A model generated the notes under the pieces. It was not told the DNA's origin. It did not search any database and worked only from the letters and a program-made list of their open reading frames with translations. Shown here piece by piece: positions 1 through 7,277 of a stretch of DNA of 11,507 nucleotides. A program made the translations under genes and the position numbers. How positions within the stretch are numbered: the first letter of the stretch is position 1; every line of letters starts with the position of its first letter. Origin of the DNA: Planctomycetota bacterium (GTDB taxonomy: Bacteria > Planctomycetota > UBA1135 > GCA-002686595); assembly GCA_029259675.1 (NCBI GenBank), contig JAJDES010000226.1:1-11507 (forward strand). Reading direction: 5' to 3'.

Positions 1-486
1 CGTGTAGAGCTTGCCATCCGAATAGGTGCCTGCACCGCCTTCACCGAAGCAGTAATTGCTATCGGGATCGGCGCCCTTGCCACGGTGAAGCTCGGCAATA
101 GAGCGACGCCGTTTTTGAACATCGAAGCCCCGCTCAAGCAGTGTGACGGCAATTCCGTTGGCCAATAGGTCCAGTGCGCAGAAAAGGCCCGCGGGACCGC
201 TGCCGATGATTACGGCGTGGGGCGCGCCCGCCGGCGGAGCCGCAATCGTGGGTGGAGTCGTGGCCGGGGACGCGGGAACGTCCTCGCCTCGCCTCCACAC
301 CTGTATGGCAAGTCGCCAGCAGCGAAAGCGCCTGCGTCCATCGAAGGAAAGGCGCGAGGTGCGTACGGCCGCCAATTGATCCGCGGGCAAGCGCAAGGCG
401 CGGGCGGCCGCGGCGCGCAGGCTGTCGGAGTCCAGTTGGGGAGGCTCCGCGCTGGGCGGAAATTGGAGATCGATTTTTTCGGGCAT
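1..486 (-). CDS. FAD-dependent oxidoreductase, COG2509-like (3' part beyond left edge)
   Basis: The 162 visible codons are the N-terminus of a flavoprotein dehydrogenase that runs off the left edge. Residues 90-100 form the FAD-binding dinucleotide fold (HAVIIGSGPAG), ELxxxG-type residues follow at LLERG (116-120), and residues 147-162 (FGEGGAGTYSDGKLYT) match the signature I know from the long 'uncharacterised FAD-dependent dehydrogenase' group. The ~90 residues before the fold resemble the small N-terminal domain of that group, and a Pro/Ala/Thr linker (71-88) joins the two. Full-length members are about 500-550 residues, so roughly two thirds is missing. I chose the ATG at 486 because its product starts like family members. 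An in-frame ATG at 504 is possible, and neither has a ribosome-binding site. The substrate of this group is not established to my knowledge. The gene diverges from zwf across about 190 bases, in which I see no clear promoter. Family assignment is fairly sure, function is not. Confidence 0.85.
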   Translation of the reverse strand, partial: MPEKIDLQFPPSAEPPQLDSDSLRAAAARALRLPADQLAAVRTSRLSFDGRRRFRCWRLAIQVWRRGEDVPASPATTPPTIAAPPAGAPHAVIIGSGPAGLFCALDLLANGIAVTLLERGFDVQKRRRSIAELHRGKGADPDSNYCFGEGGAGTYSDGKLYT

Positions 487-676
487 GGAGCCGCATTGTG
501 TCATGCCCGGCAGCAGGTGCACGATCAAGCTGGAGTCGCATGGGCCCGGCAGGCAACATGCCCACGGCGAATGAAGCCTGGCGTCATCGAAACGGGCTGC
601 TCTCGGCGGCCGGCGGTCCAGGGCGGGCGCTACCTTTCAACCAAGATTTCATCGCTTCCCAAGCACCAAGATCCCC

Positions 677-2212
677 ATGAGTTCACCCTTTTCGCTGCAA
701 GCCGACCAAGGCGCGGGGCCCCTCATGCGCGATTCCGCGCCGGGTCCCTGCGTCGCCTTGCTGTTTGGAATCACGGGCGACCTGTCCCAGCGGAAGCTGG
801 TTCCCGCGCTTTTTCACCTCGAATCGACGGGCGCTTTGCCGGAGAACTTTGCCGTGGTCGGGCTTTCGCGCTCAGCGGGAGATGTGGAGGCCCTGCGCCG
901 CAAGTTGGGTGAAGCGCTCGAGCGTCATTCGCCGAATGCGCCCGTTGATCGGGCTGCATGGGAGCGCTTCTCCGCTCGCATTACGGGTGTCTCCGGCAAT
1001 CTCGAGGAAAGTGAAACCTACGAGCGCCTGGGGGCCCACTTGAGCGAAGTGGATCAAGCTCGGGGCACATTGGGCAATCGACTGATTTACCTTTCGACAC
1101 CCCCCAGCGCCTTTCCCACGGCCCTGACCCAACTGAAGCAAGCCGGCATTGTGCGACATGCGGTGGAGGCCGGCTCCGAACTGCCTTGGACTCGAGTTGT
1201 GATCGAAAAACCCTTCGGTCACGACTTGGCCAGCGCGCGCACCCTAAACCAACAGGCCTTGGAGGTCTTGGGGGAGGAGCACATCTATCGCATTGACCAC
1301 TACTTGGGAAAGGAGACGGTGCAGAACATCTTCGTGATGCGCTTCGGCAACGCGATCTTTGAGCCGCTTTGGAATCGCCAGCACATCGACCACGTGCAAA
1401 TTACGATGGCCGAAACGATCGGTGTCGTTGGGCGCGGACGCTTTTATGAGGAGACGGGCGTGCTGCGCGATATCGTTCAAAACCACCTCTTGCAGGTGCT
1501 TGCGCTTTGCGCGATGGAGCCGCCGGTCAGTTTTGAAGCGGATGAGATTCGCAACATGAAGGCGCAGGTGTTGAGATCCTTGCGGCCCATGCCCAACGGA
1601 TCGGAGGAGGGCTCCATTGTTTGGGGGCAGTACGAGGGTTACCGAGCGGAGGATGGGGTTGCTAAGAACTCCAAGACGCCGACCTTCGTCGCCATGCGCG
1701 CTCACATCGACAATTGGCGCTGGAACGGAGTCCCCTTTTATTTGCGTGCGGGGAAAGCGCTGAAGTCGCGCGTGACTGAAGTTTCCTTTCACTTCAAGTC
1801 GATTCCGTTTTGTCTTTTTGGTGATGAACAGACTTGTCAAATGATTGATCCCAATGTGCTCAAGCTGCGCATTCAGCCGAATGAAGGCATTTCGATGCAA
1901 ATTGCTTGCAAGGTGCCGGGTGAAGATCTGAGTATCGGCGGAGTGACGATGGACTTTCAGTACGAAGGGGCCTTTGGACGCAAACCGCCGGAGGCCTATG
2001 AGCGCTTGCTGCTCGATTGCATGCGCGGCGACGCAACACTCTTCGCTCGCCGGGATGAAGTGGAGTATTCGTGGGCCTTTTCAAGCCAGATTCAGGAAGC
2101 CCTTGAACGGGGCGGGAATGAACCCGAAGTTTATGCCCGGGGTAGTGAAGGGCCGGGTGCTGCACGGGAGCTGCTTAGACGAGACGGACGTAGCTGGGTG
2201 AATTTGGGATGA
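677..2212 (+). CDS. zwf: Glucose-6-phosphate 1-dehydrogenase
   Basis: This cytoplasmic enzyme oxidises glucose 6-phosphate to 6-phosphogluconolactone with NADP+ or NAD+, the entry step of the oxidative pentose phosphate pathway. The Rossmann nucleotide-binding motif is GITGDLSQRK (31-40), where most family members have GASGDL or GAKGDL. EKPFG (177-181) and the active-site signature RIDHYLGKE (205-213) with Lys212 are intact, and VQNH (267-270) supplies the expected catalytic-base histidine. The C-terminus ends in the usual pattern of Tyr, GSxGP and a late Trp. The product is 511 residues against a usual ~490, and the excess is N-terminal. The ATG at 725 (Met17) would give a more typical length and has a weak G-rich stretch upstream, so the true start is uncertain. 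The TGA stop overlaps the pgl ATG by four bases, implying coupled translation. Confidence 0.97.
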   Translation: MSSPFSLQADQGAGPLMRDSAPGPCVALLFGITGDLSQRKLVPALFHLESTGALPENFAVVGLSRSAGDVEALRRKLGEALERHSPNAPVDRAAWERFSARITGVSGNLEESETYERLGAHLSEVDQARGTLGNRLIYLSTPPSAFPTALTQLKQAGIVRHAVEAGSELPWTRVVIEKPFGHDLASARTLNQQALEVLGEEHIYRIDHYLGKETVQNIFVMRFGNAIFEPLWNRQHIDHVQITMAETIGVVGRGRFYEETGVLRDIVQNHLLQVLALCAMEPPVSFEADEIRNMKAQVLRSLRPMPNGSEEGSIVWGQYEGYRAEDGVAKNSKTPTFVAMRAHIDNWRWNGVPFYLRAGKALKSRVTEVSFHFKSIPFCLFGDEQTCQMIDPNVLKLRIQPNEGISMQIACKVPGEDLSIGGVTMDFQYEGAFGRKPPEAYERLLLDCMRGDATLFARRDEVEYSWAFSSQIQEALERGGNEPEVYARGSEGPGAARELLRRDGRSWVNLG

Positions 2213-2931
2213 GCGAAAAAAGAGTTACCGGCACGGTTTATGTGTTTGATGCGCATGCCGTCTTAGTTGAACACCTGGCGACCGATATTGCCCAAAGCCT
2301 ATGCGATGCGATCATCGAACGTGGAGCTGCTCAGGTGGCACTCTCGGGCGGAAAGTCACCGGCGCCGGTTTACCGAGCCTTGGCGCGCTGCACGGGTCCC
2401 AACCTGGATTGGTCGAAGGTGGAGATTTTCCTTGCCGATGAGCGCTGCGTGCCCGTTGGCGATGAAGCCAGCAATTACAGGATGATTGAAGAGAATCTCG
2501 TGATGGGGATCGATGGTCCGCGTCCGACATTGCACCGTATGCGCAGTGAGGCCAGCGATCTTGAGGCTGCCGCCGACGATTACGCCGCTCGCTTGCCCGA
2601 GAGCTTGGACTTGGTCTTGCTGGGGTGCGGGAGTGACTGCCATACCGCTTCGCTTTTTCCCGGCAGTCCAGCCATCGATGAGGAGCGCTACCTTGTGGTA
2701 CCTGCGGATAGTCCGGTGCCGCCTCCGCGCAGAGTGACGATCACTCCACCGGTTATTCAGGCTGCTCGCAGTTGCTTTGTTTTGGCCACGGGAGGAGACA
2801 AGGCACGCGCCGTATTGGTCGGACTCACGCCGGGTCAAGATGTGCGGCAGGTACCGGTCGCATTGGCGCGCGACGGCGATTGGTACTTGGATGCAGCTGC
2901 CGCAGAGCTTTTGAGCGATGCAGATGACTAG
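2209..2931 (+). CDS. pgl: 6-phosphogluconolactonase
   Basis: This enzyme hydrolyses 6-phosphoglucono-1,5-lactone to 6-phosphogluconate, the step between the products of its neighbours zwf and gnd. The 240-residue length is normal for the SugarP_isomerase/DevB-type family. Visible motifs are the phosphate-binding ALSGGKSP (44-51), FLADERCVP (74-82) followed by SNY (88-90), and LLGCGSDCHTASLFPGS (137-153). The last corresponds to the family's catalytic segment, usually GxDGHTASLFP. Asp143 and His145 are kept, but the glycine between them is a cysteine here, which is unusual. The start is fixed by the ATGA overlap with zwf, and no Shine-Dalgarno sequence precedes it, so it probably depends on ribosomes terminating on zwf. 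A hairpin follows 25 bases after the stop. Confidence 0.96.
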   Translation: MSEKRVTGTVYVFDAHAVLVEHLATDIAQSLCDAIIERGAAQVALSGGKSPAPVYRALARCTGPNLDWSKVEIFLADERCVPVGDEASNYRMIEENLVMGIDGPRPTLHRMRSEASDLEAAADDYAARLPESLDLVLLGCGSDCHTASLFPGSPAIDEERYLVVPADSPVPPPRRVTITPPVIQAARSCFVLATGGDKARAVLVGLTPGQDVRQVPVALARDGDWYLDAAAAELLSDADD

Positions 2932-2955
2932 CTATTCGCAATCGTGGAGGCGTTG

Positions 2956-2981
2956 TCGCGGCCGTGCTAGCCTGGCCGCGA
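2956..2981 (+). terminator. 8-bp GC-rich hairpin between pgl and gnd
   Basis: TCGCGGCC (2956-2963) and GGCCGCGA (2974-2981) form a perfect 8-bp stem with a 10-base loop. No T-run follows, so this is at best an atypical terminator or attenuator that could set different levels for gnd and zwf-pgl. The loop contains TGCTAGCCT, which also resembles an extended -10 element, so a gnd promoter overlapping the hairpin is an alternative reading. I cannot choose between them from the sequence. Confidence 0.35.
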
Positions 2982-3103
2982 ATTAGAAAGTCACAGTCAC
3001 CAAGCTCGACGAACAGGTTTGAGCGATCACTTTTCGAGTGCTCGCATGCCAGGCTTGAGTCTCGGTCCTCTTGTCCGCACCAACTTCAATCACTGCGTTA
3101 GCA

Positions 3104-4528
3104 ATGAATTCGAACTCCGCCCAAAATAAGGCCCAGCTGGGCGTCATCGGCTTGCGGGTGATGGGTAGCAACCTCGCTCTGAATGTGGAGAGCAGGGGGC
3201 ATACCGTTGCGGTTTGGAATCGCAATTCACAGCTCATGCACGATTTCGTTGCTGAGCATTCGGGCAAGCAGTTCATCGGTGCCGAATCGCTTGAGGACTT
3301 CTGCGCGAGTCTGGAGCGACCGCGTCGAGTGCTGCTGATGATTCAAGCCGGGGCGGCGGTGGATAGTGTGATTGAGCAGCTTTGCCCGTTGCTCGATCGA
3401 GGTGACATTGTGATTGACGGCGGCAACAGTTGGTTTCTAGACAGTCAGCGTCGAGAGGCGTTGTTGCGCGAGCGCGGGTTGCATTTCGTGGGCTTGGGCG
3501 TCTCCGGCGGAGAGGAGGGAGCGCGCTTCGGACCCTCCCTTATGCCCGGCTGTAGCGAAGAAGCCTATGCGGCTTTGGGACCAATATTGGAGTCGATTGC
3601 GGCGGTGACCGAGTCGGGGCCGTGCGTCACCCATGTCGGCGCGGGGGGTGCCGGGCACTTCGTCAAGATGGTTCACAACGGTATTGAGTACGCCGACATG
3701 CAGCTCATTGCTGAGGCCTATGATGCTTTGCAGCGATTGGGCGGAATGGGTGCGAGTCAATTGGCCGAGGTTTTCGCCGAGTGGAATAAGGGGCCGCTCG
3801 AGTCTTTCTTGATCGAAATCTCAGCCAGCATTTTCAAGGTGACGGACGCACAGACCGGATTGCCCTTGGTGGATATGGTCGAGGACCGGGCCGGCCAAAA
3901 GGGAACGGGGCGCTGGACAGCGAGCATCGCTTTGGAGTTGGGCGTAGCCGTGCCTTCGATTGCGGCGGCGGTGGATGCACGCGTGCTTTCCAGTCAATTG
4001 GAAGCGCGCAAGGAGCTTGCACAGGTGTTCGGTGAAGCTGAAGAGGGAGTCGCCGCCGAGTCGAACCTGGCGGATCAAGTGCGCGACGCATTGTTCGCCG
4101 CAAAGATCTGCGCCTACGCCCAAGGCCTGCAGTTGATTCAAGCGGGAGCCGAGGACAACGACTGGAAGGTGGACCTTTCGGAAATCGCGAGGATTTGGAA
4201 GGGCGGCTGCATTATTCGCGCACGCCTTTTGGATGAGATTCGTGCCGCCTTCGAGCGCAACCCCGCCCTTTCGAATTTGATCCAAGATGCGGGCTTTCGG
4301 AGTCAACTGAGCGCCAGTATCGGCGCCTTGCGCTCGGTCGTCGCGCTCGCGCAATCCCATGGCATCCCGGTGCCGGCCATGTCGGCAAGTTTGAGTTGGT
4401 TTGACTCAGTGAGGCGCGCCCGGTTGCCGCAAAACCTGACCCAAGCGCAACGCGATGCATTCGGGGCCCACGGCTATGTGCGATTGGATTCGCCCGATGG
4501 GGAGCCGGTTCACTCACAGTGGCTTTGA
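3104..4528 (+). CDS. gnd: 6-phosphogluconate dehydrogenase, decarboxylating
   Basis: This enzyme converts 6-phosphogluconate to ribulose 5-phosphate and CO2 with reduction of NADP+ or NAD+. In the 474-residue product from ATG 3104, residues 12-28 form the Rossmann fold with GLRVMG (16-21), where family members usually have GLAVMG. IDGGNS (104-109), the signature GVSGGEEGARFGPSLMPG (132-149), and KMVHNGIEY (188-196) with catalytic Lys188 and Glu195 are all present. QKGTGRWT (265-272) and a C-terminal tail with FGAH, Tyr-x-Arg and a final His-x-x-Trp complete the family pattern. The length is that of the long, dimeric form (~470). A TTG at 3071 would add eleven residues that do not match the family, so ATG is preferred. 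No ribosome-binding site is visible at either start. It lies 172 bases after pgl on the same strand and completes the oxidative pentose phosphate pathway. Confidence 0.96.
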   Translation: MNSNSAQNKAQLGVIGLRVMGSNLALNVESRGHTVAVWNRNSQLMHDFVAEHSGKQFIGAESLEDFCASLERPRRVLLMIQAGAAVDSVIEQLCPLLDRGDIVIDGGNSWFLDSQRREALLRERGLHFVGLGVSGGEEGARFGPSLMPGCSEEAYAALGPILESIAAVTESGPCVTHVGAGGAGHFVKMVHNGIEYADMQLIAEAYDALQRLGGMGASQLAEVFAEWNKGPLESFLIEISASIFKVTDAQTGLPLVDMVEDRAGQKGTGRWTASIALELGVAVPSIAAAVDARVLSSQLEARKELAQVFGEAEEGVAAESNLADQVRDALFAAKICAYAQGLQLIQAGAEDNDWKVDLSEIARIWKGGCIIRARLLDEIRAAFERNPALSNLIQDAGFRSQLSASIGALRSVVALAQSHGIPVPAMSASLSWFDSVRRARLPQNLTQAQRDAFGAHGYVRLDSPDGEPVHSQWL

Positions 4529-4976
4529 ACGCTTCGGCGGTGTTGCGTTGAGGAAGCGGGGAGAACTGTTGGGCGTCGCGACGCGACTGATCCCGTTGAG
4601 TGATTGTTCCCTGAAATAATGGATTCCTGTTAAACATAGCCGTCCTCGCACTAGACGAGGACGGCTATGGCAACAAGAGGAACACACGGAACGAGGAGAC
4701 TAGGTACTTGGTTATGGACTGATGTCCAACCTGAACCAATTTGAGTGGACCTGGACTCCCCAAGTGCAAGCTTCAGTCGGTGGTATAGAGGAGAGAAACC
4801 ACCGTCGTCTGAGCAGTACACCCACTATGAATATGGTGTACGAAAGCACGCGTCTCAAGTTACAAGATGTTCAACCAGAAAATAGAAAGTGCGCGACATG
4901 GGGAACCCTTAATGTCACTTTCGAGTTTGTAATCGAACTGACATCGCATTCAGGCGTGTATCGACCGAACACAGAG
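4529..4976. other. Gap between convergent genes, no convincing gene
   Basis: This stretch of 448 bases lies between the stop of gnd and the stop of the M50/HlyD gene. It holds a 12-bp perfect palindrome (GCGTCGCGACGC, 4573-4584), the 14-bp inverted repeat at 4635-4669, and a 7-bp inverted repeat (GTACACC at 4816-4822, GGTGTAC at 4835-4841, 12-base loop). From about 4670 to 4970 the sequence looks richer in A and T than the genes on either side. An open reading frame starts at ATG 4722 on the plus strand but only its first half lies in the gap, and I recognise nothing in it. A structured RNA or a decayed insert is possible but not supported by any motif I know. Confidence 0.6.
4635..4669. terminator. 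Perfect 14-bp inverted repeat, probable bidirectional terminator
   Basis: CATAGCCGTCCTCG (4635-4648) is matched perfectly by CGAGGACGGCTATG (4656-4669) across a 7-base loop. It lies 106 bases after gnd and about 310 bases beyond the end of the minus-strand operon, where a shared terminator would be expected. In the minus direction a short TTTAA follows. In the plus direction no T-run is seen. Termination is therefore likely from position and stem strength but not proven. A protein-binding or recombination site would look the same. Confidence 0.55.
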
Positions 4977-7277
4977 CTAAGAGCCGTGGCGCAGTCGATT
5001 GCCGAAAGACAGTGTTTTGCGCAGCAACCAGCGTCCGATCGGCTCGCGATCCCCTTCCATCAACAGTGTGCCCGTCGACCCATGCGGCGCCGTGAAGGAA
5101 TCATCATCCAGTACAATCGTTACTTCAAAGTACGATTGAGCGGCCGTGAGGTGGTTTGGATCGACCGCAATTCCGCCTCCAGCTAGGTGAGTAAGTGCCG
5201 GATAGGGGATCTTGCGCGTGCCGCCGCCGGCAATGCGCTGAATCGTTCCATGCTGAAGTTGGTCCGGTCGCGCTTCCGATCGAAACTCAACCCGTTGTCC
5301 ACATTGCGGCTTGGTATCCGCGATTTGCGTCTCTGTAAACAGAGAGCGGACAACCGTTCGACCGGACGCGATTCTCGCAATTTCCTCACCGCGCGCGATG
5401 TAGCGACCGAGTTCGTTTGCATCGGGGCAATTCAATACTCGGCCGGTTTTGCTGGAGCGAGGGCTGAGTGCTTCCAGACGCGCGTTGGAATCTCGCAATT
5501 CCCGTTGCCGTTGTTCGAGTTGTTCTTGCTCTTGAATGGCCCGCCCGCGGTCCTCAACGGAGAAGGCCCGCTGGCGCAGCTTGGTTGCGTCAATGCTCGC
5601 GCTCAACTCCAATTTGTGTCGTTCAGAGCCGGGATCTTCCAATTGGACAAGCTGAGTTCCCGTCGACACCCACTGCTCCGACTCGACCAAGACCGAAGTC
5701 AAAAAGCCGGGAGAATCGGCGCGCACGGAGTGCTCGTGCTCCTGGGTAAGGACACCGGGAACGCGGACGGATGAGGCCAATGGCAGCATCAGGATCCCGA
5801 GCGGTACAAACAGGAACAAAATGGCGCTCAGGCATATTCCCCGCAGGCGAACCTTTTCGGTTTCCGGAGAGAAAAGCAGGAAGCCCGCCGCCGCCCGCAA
5901 GTTGCGGATGATCTCACTAACCAGGTAATAGCCTCCGAGGGCGATACCGATGAAGAAGGCTTTCGTGGCGATCACAGCCGAGATTCCCAGCACGATGGTG
6001 GCTTTGTAGAGGCTGGAAGCCGCGCCGAAAAAGAGGAAAAAGGTGGCTAGCCCCAAGCTGTCACTGGAAGCTCGATCGTCCTTGAGGTTGAGGATCCAGC
6101 GTTTGCAAAAGCGCTTGAAGGTGTCGGTGGAGCGTTGCCTGAGATTGGGCACCTCAAGCAGGTCAGCCAGGACGTAGTAGCCGTCATAGCGCATCAACGG
6201 GTTGATGTTGAAGCCAATGGTGACGACGCTGGCCAGGAGCAGGATGTTGTAGCAGGCTGCTTGGAATAGGCCTGGGCTGGACAGGCTCCAGGCGATGCAG
6301 GCCAATGCGGCAATAAAAAGCTCCACGTACATCCCAGCTAAGCAAACGATGATGCGGTCGCGTTTACTTGAGAAGCTCCAGGAGTCCGTGGCATCCACAT
6401 AGGCGCACGGTGTCATGGCCATCAAGTAGATGCCCATTTCGGGCACATGCCCGCCAAAGTGTTTGCACGCGTAAGCGTGTCCGAACTCGTGAACCACCTT
6501 CAAGCCGATTAGTGTGATCCAGAGCAACGGTATGTTGTTGCTGACGAGGACTTGGCCCAGGGGTTGACTGAGGGAACCCCAATTTTGAACGGCAATGACA
6601 ATCGCCAGGGCGACGACGCCTAGCCAGAGCGCAAAAAAGAGCCGCGACGTGAAGAAGCTCAGCTTTCCGATTGTCCGATTGAGGAACTGATCGGGGTTGA
6701 ACAAAGGGATTTGAGCAAAGAAGACCGACTTGAGGATTTGGCCCCGCTTGGAATCTCGTTTGGCGAGGTGTCTTTTGTAAAGGGACTTCTCGTCGCCGAT
6801 AGGCAGATTCAAAAACCCCAGTTTGTGCAGCGAGACGATGAACTGATAGAAGTCCTCATCGTCTTCGGCATCCACTTCACCCCGGGACTTCAGCTCCGCG
6901 AGGATCGAACAGAGTTCGCGCTCGGCAGTGAGCGACGTGATGACGCTGTAGTCGGCGGCGCTCACGCGATGACTTTGGAAGGTCAGGGGGTCGCGCAGAA
7001 TGTACGAGGCTTCGCCGCGGAACATGTGCCGAGACACACTGAGATCTGAGCGCAGGCCCACCCGCGCCTGGCCCAAGCGCTCGGCCAATGAGGGCTGGGC
7101 CGGAGCTTGCTCCTGGGGCTGTTCTTGGGCTTGCTTGGCCGCATCCGCCTTGTCGGGTTGAGCTGAACCTGAGCCCGGAACTCCCGGCGTTTGCTCAGAT
7201 GCTTCGCCTTCAGCAGCGGCTCCACGGGCCGTTGCCTGAGCCTGCGGCGCACTGTCAGGTTCGTGCTGTCCGCTCAT
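4977..7277 (-). CDS. PqqD-like / M50 zinc metalloprotease / HlyD adaptor fusion protein
   Basis: A 766-residue inner-membrane protein with four parts. Residues 1-65 are a disordered Ala/Gln/Pro/Glu-rich leader. Residues ~85-160 resemble a PqqD-like winged helix, the fold that binds peptide substrates in RiPP pathways. Residues ~200-500 contain about seven hydrophobic segments with the M50 (site-2 protease) zinc site HEFGH (263-267) and the second motif NPLMRYDGYY (359-368), so all expected metal ligands are present. Residues ~503-740 are a HlyD-type adaptor: half lipoyl domain, a short coiled-coil hairpin rich in Gln/Glu (~553-603), second half and beta-barrel. I chose ATG 7277 because it overlaps the stop of the preceding gene (ATGA). 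An upstream ATG at 7388 would add 37 residues read out of frame through that gene. Fusions of M50 protease and HlyD adaptor are known ('putative peptide zinc metalloprotease' group), but their substrates are poorly defined. Likely role: processing or export of a secreted protein. Confidence 0.9.
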   Translation of the reverse strand: MSGQHEPDSAPQAQATARGAAAEGEASEQTPGVPGSGSAQPDKADAAKQAQEQPQEQAPAQPSLAERLGQARVGLRSDLSVSRHMFRGEASYILRDPLTFQSHRVSAADYSVITSLTAERELCSILAELKSRGEVDAEDDEDFYQFIVSLHKLGFLNLPIGDEKSLYKRHLAKRDSKRGQILKSVFFAQIPLFNPDQFLNRTIGKLSFFTSRLFFALWLGVVALAIVIAVQNWGSLSQPLGQVLVSNNIPLLWITLIGLKVVHEFGHAYACKHFGGHVPEMGIYLMAMTPCAYVDATDSWSFSSKRDRIIVCLAGMYVELFIAALACIAWSLSSPGLFQAACYNILLLASVVTIGFNINPLMRYDGYYVLADLLEVPNLRQRSTDTFKRFCKRWILNLKDDRASSDSLGLATFFLFFGAASSLYKATIVLGISAVIATKAFFIGIALGGYYLVSEIIRNLRAAAGFLLFSPETEKVRLRGICLSAILFLFVPLGILMLPLASSVRVPGVLTQEHEHSVRADSPGFLTSVLVESEQWVSTGTQLVQLEDPGSERHKLELSASIDATKLRQRAFSVEDRGRAIQEQEQLEQRQRELRDSNARLEALSPRSSKTGRVLNCPDANELGRYIARGEEIARIASGRTVVRSLFTETQIADTKPQCGQRVEFRSEARPDQLQHGTIQRIAGGGTRKIPYPALTHLAGGGIAVDPNHLTAAQSYFEVTIVLDDDSFTAPHGSTGTLLMEGDREPIGRWLLRKTLSFGNRLRHGS

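Noticed and set aside
134..565. 143-residue open frame on the minus strand
   Set aside because: It is a shifted frame of the oxidoreductase gene. The frame starting at 486 carries the FAD-binding motifs.
217..912. 231-residue open frame on the plus strand
   Set aside because: It lies antisense to the FAD-dependent oxidoreductase and then overlaps zwf in another frame. The product is Arg/Gly-rich with no recognisable domain.
1244..1900. 218-residue open frame antisense to zwf
   Set aside because: It is a shadow of a conserved coding sequence. The same applies to the antisense frames at 3821-4360, 5187-5774, 7736-8215 and 10733-11317.
3071..3103. TTG start for gnd at 3071
   Set aside because: The added residues do not match the family, and the ATG at 3104 gives the usual length.
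4635..4669. Terminal inverted repeat of an insertion sequence
   Set aside because: Both arms are 7 bases apart with no transposase gene between or beside them, and no target duplication was seen.
4722..5186. 154-residue open frame on the plus strand
   Set aside because: The second half is antisense to the well-supported C-terminus of the M50/HlyD protein. The first half lies in the gap and shows no known motif, signal peptide or ribosome-binding site.
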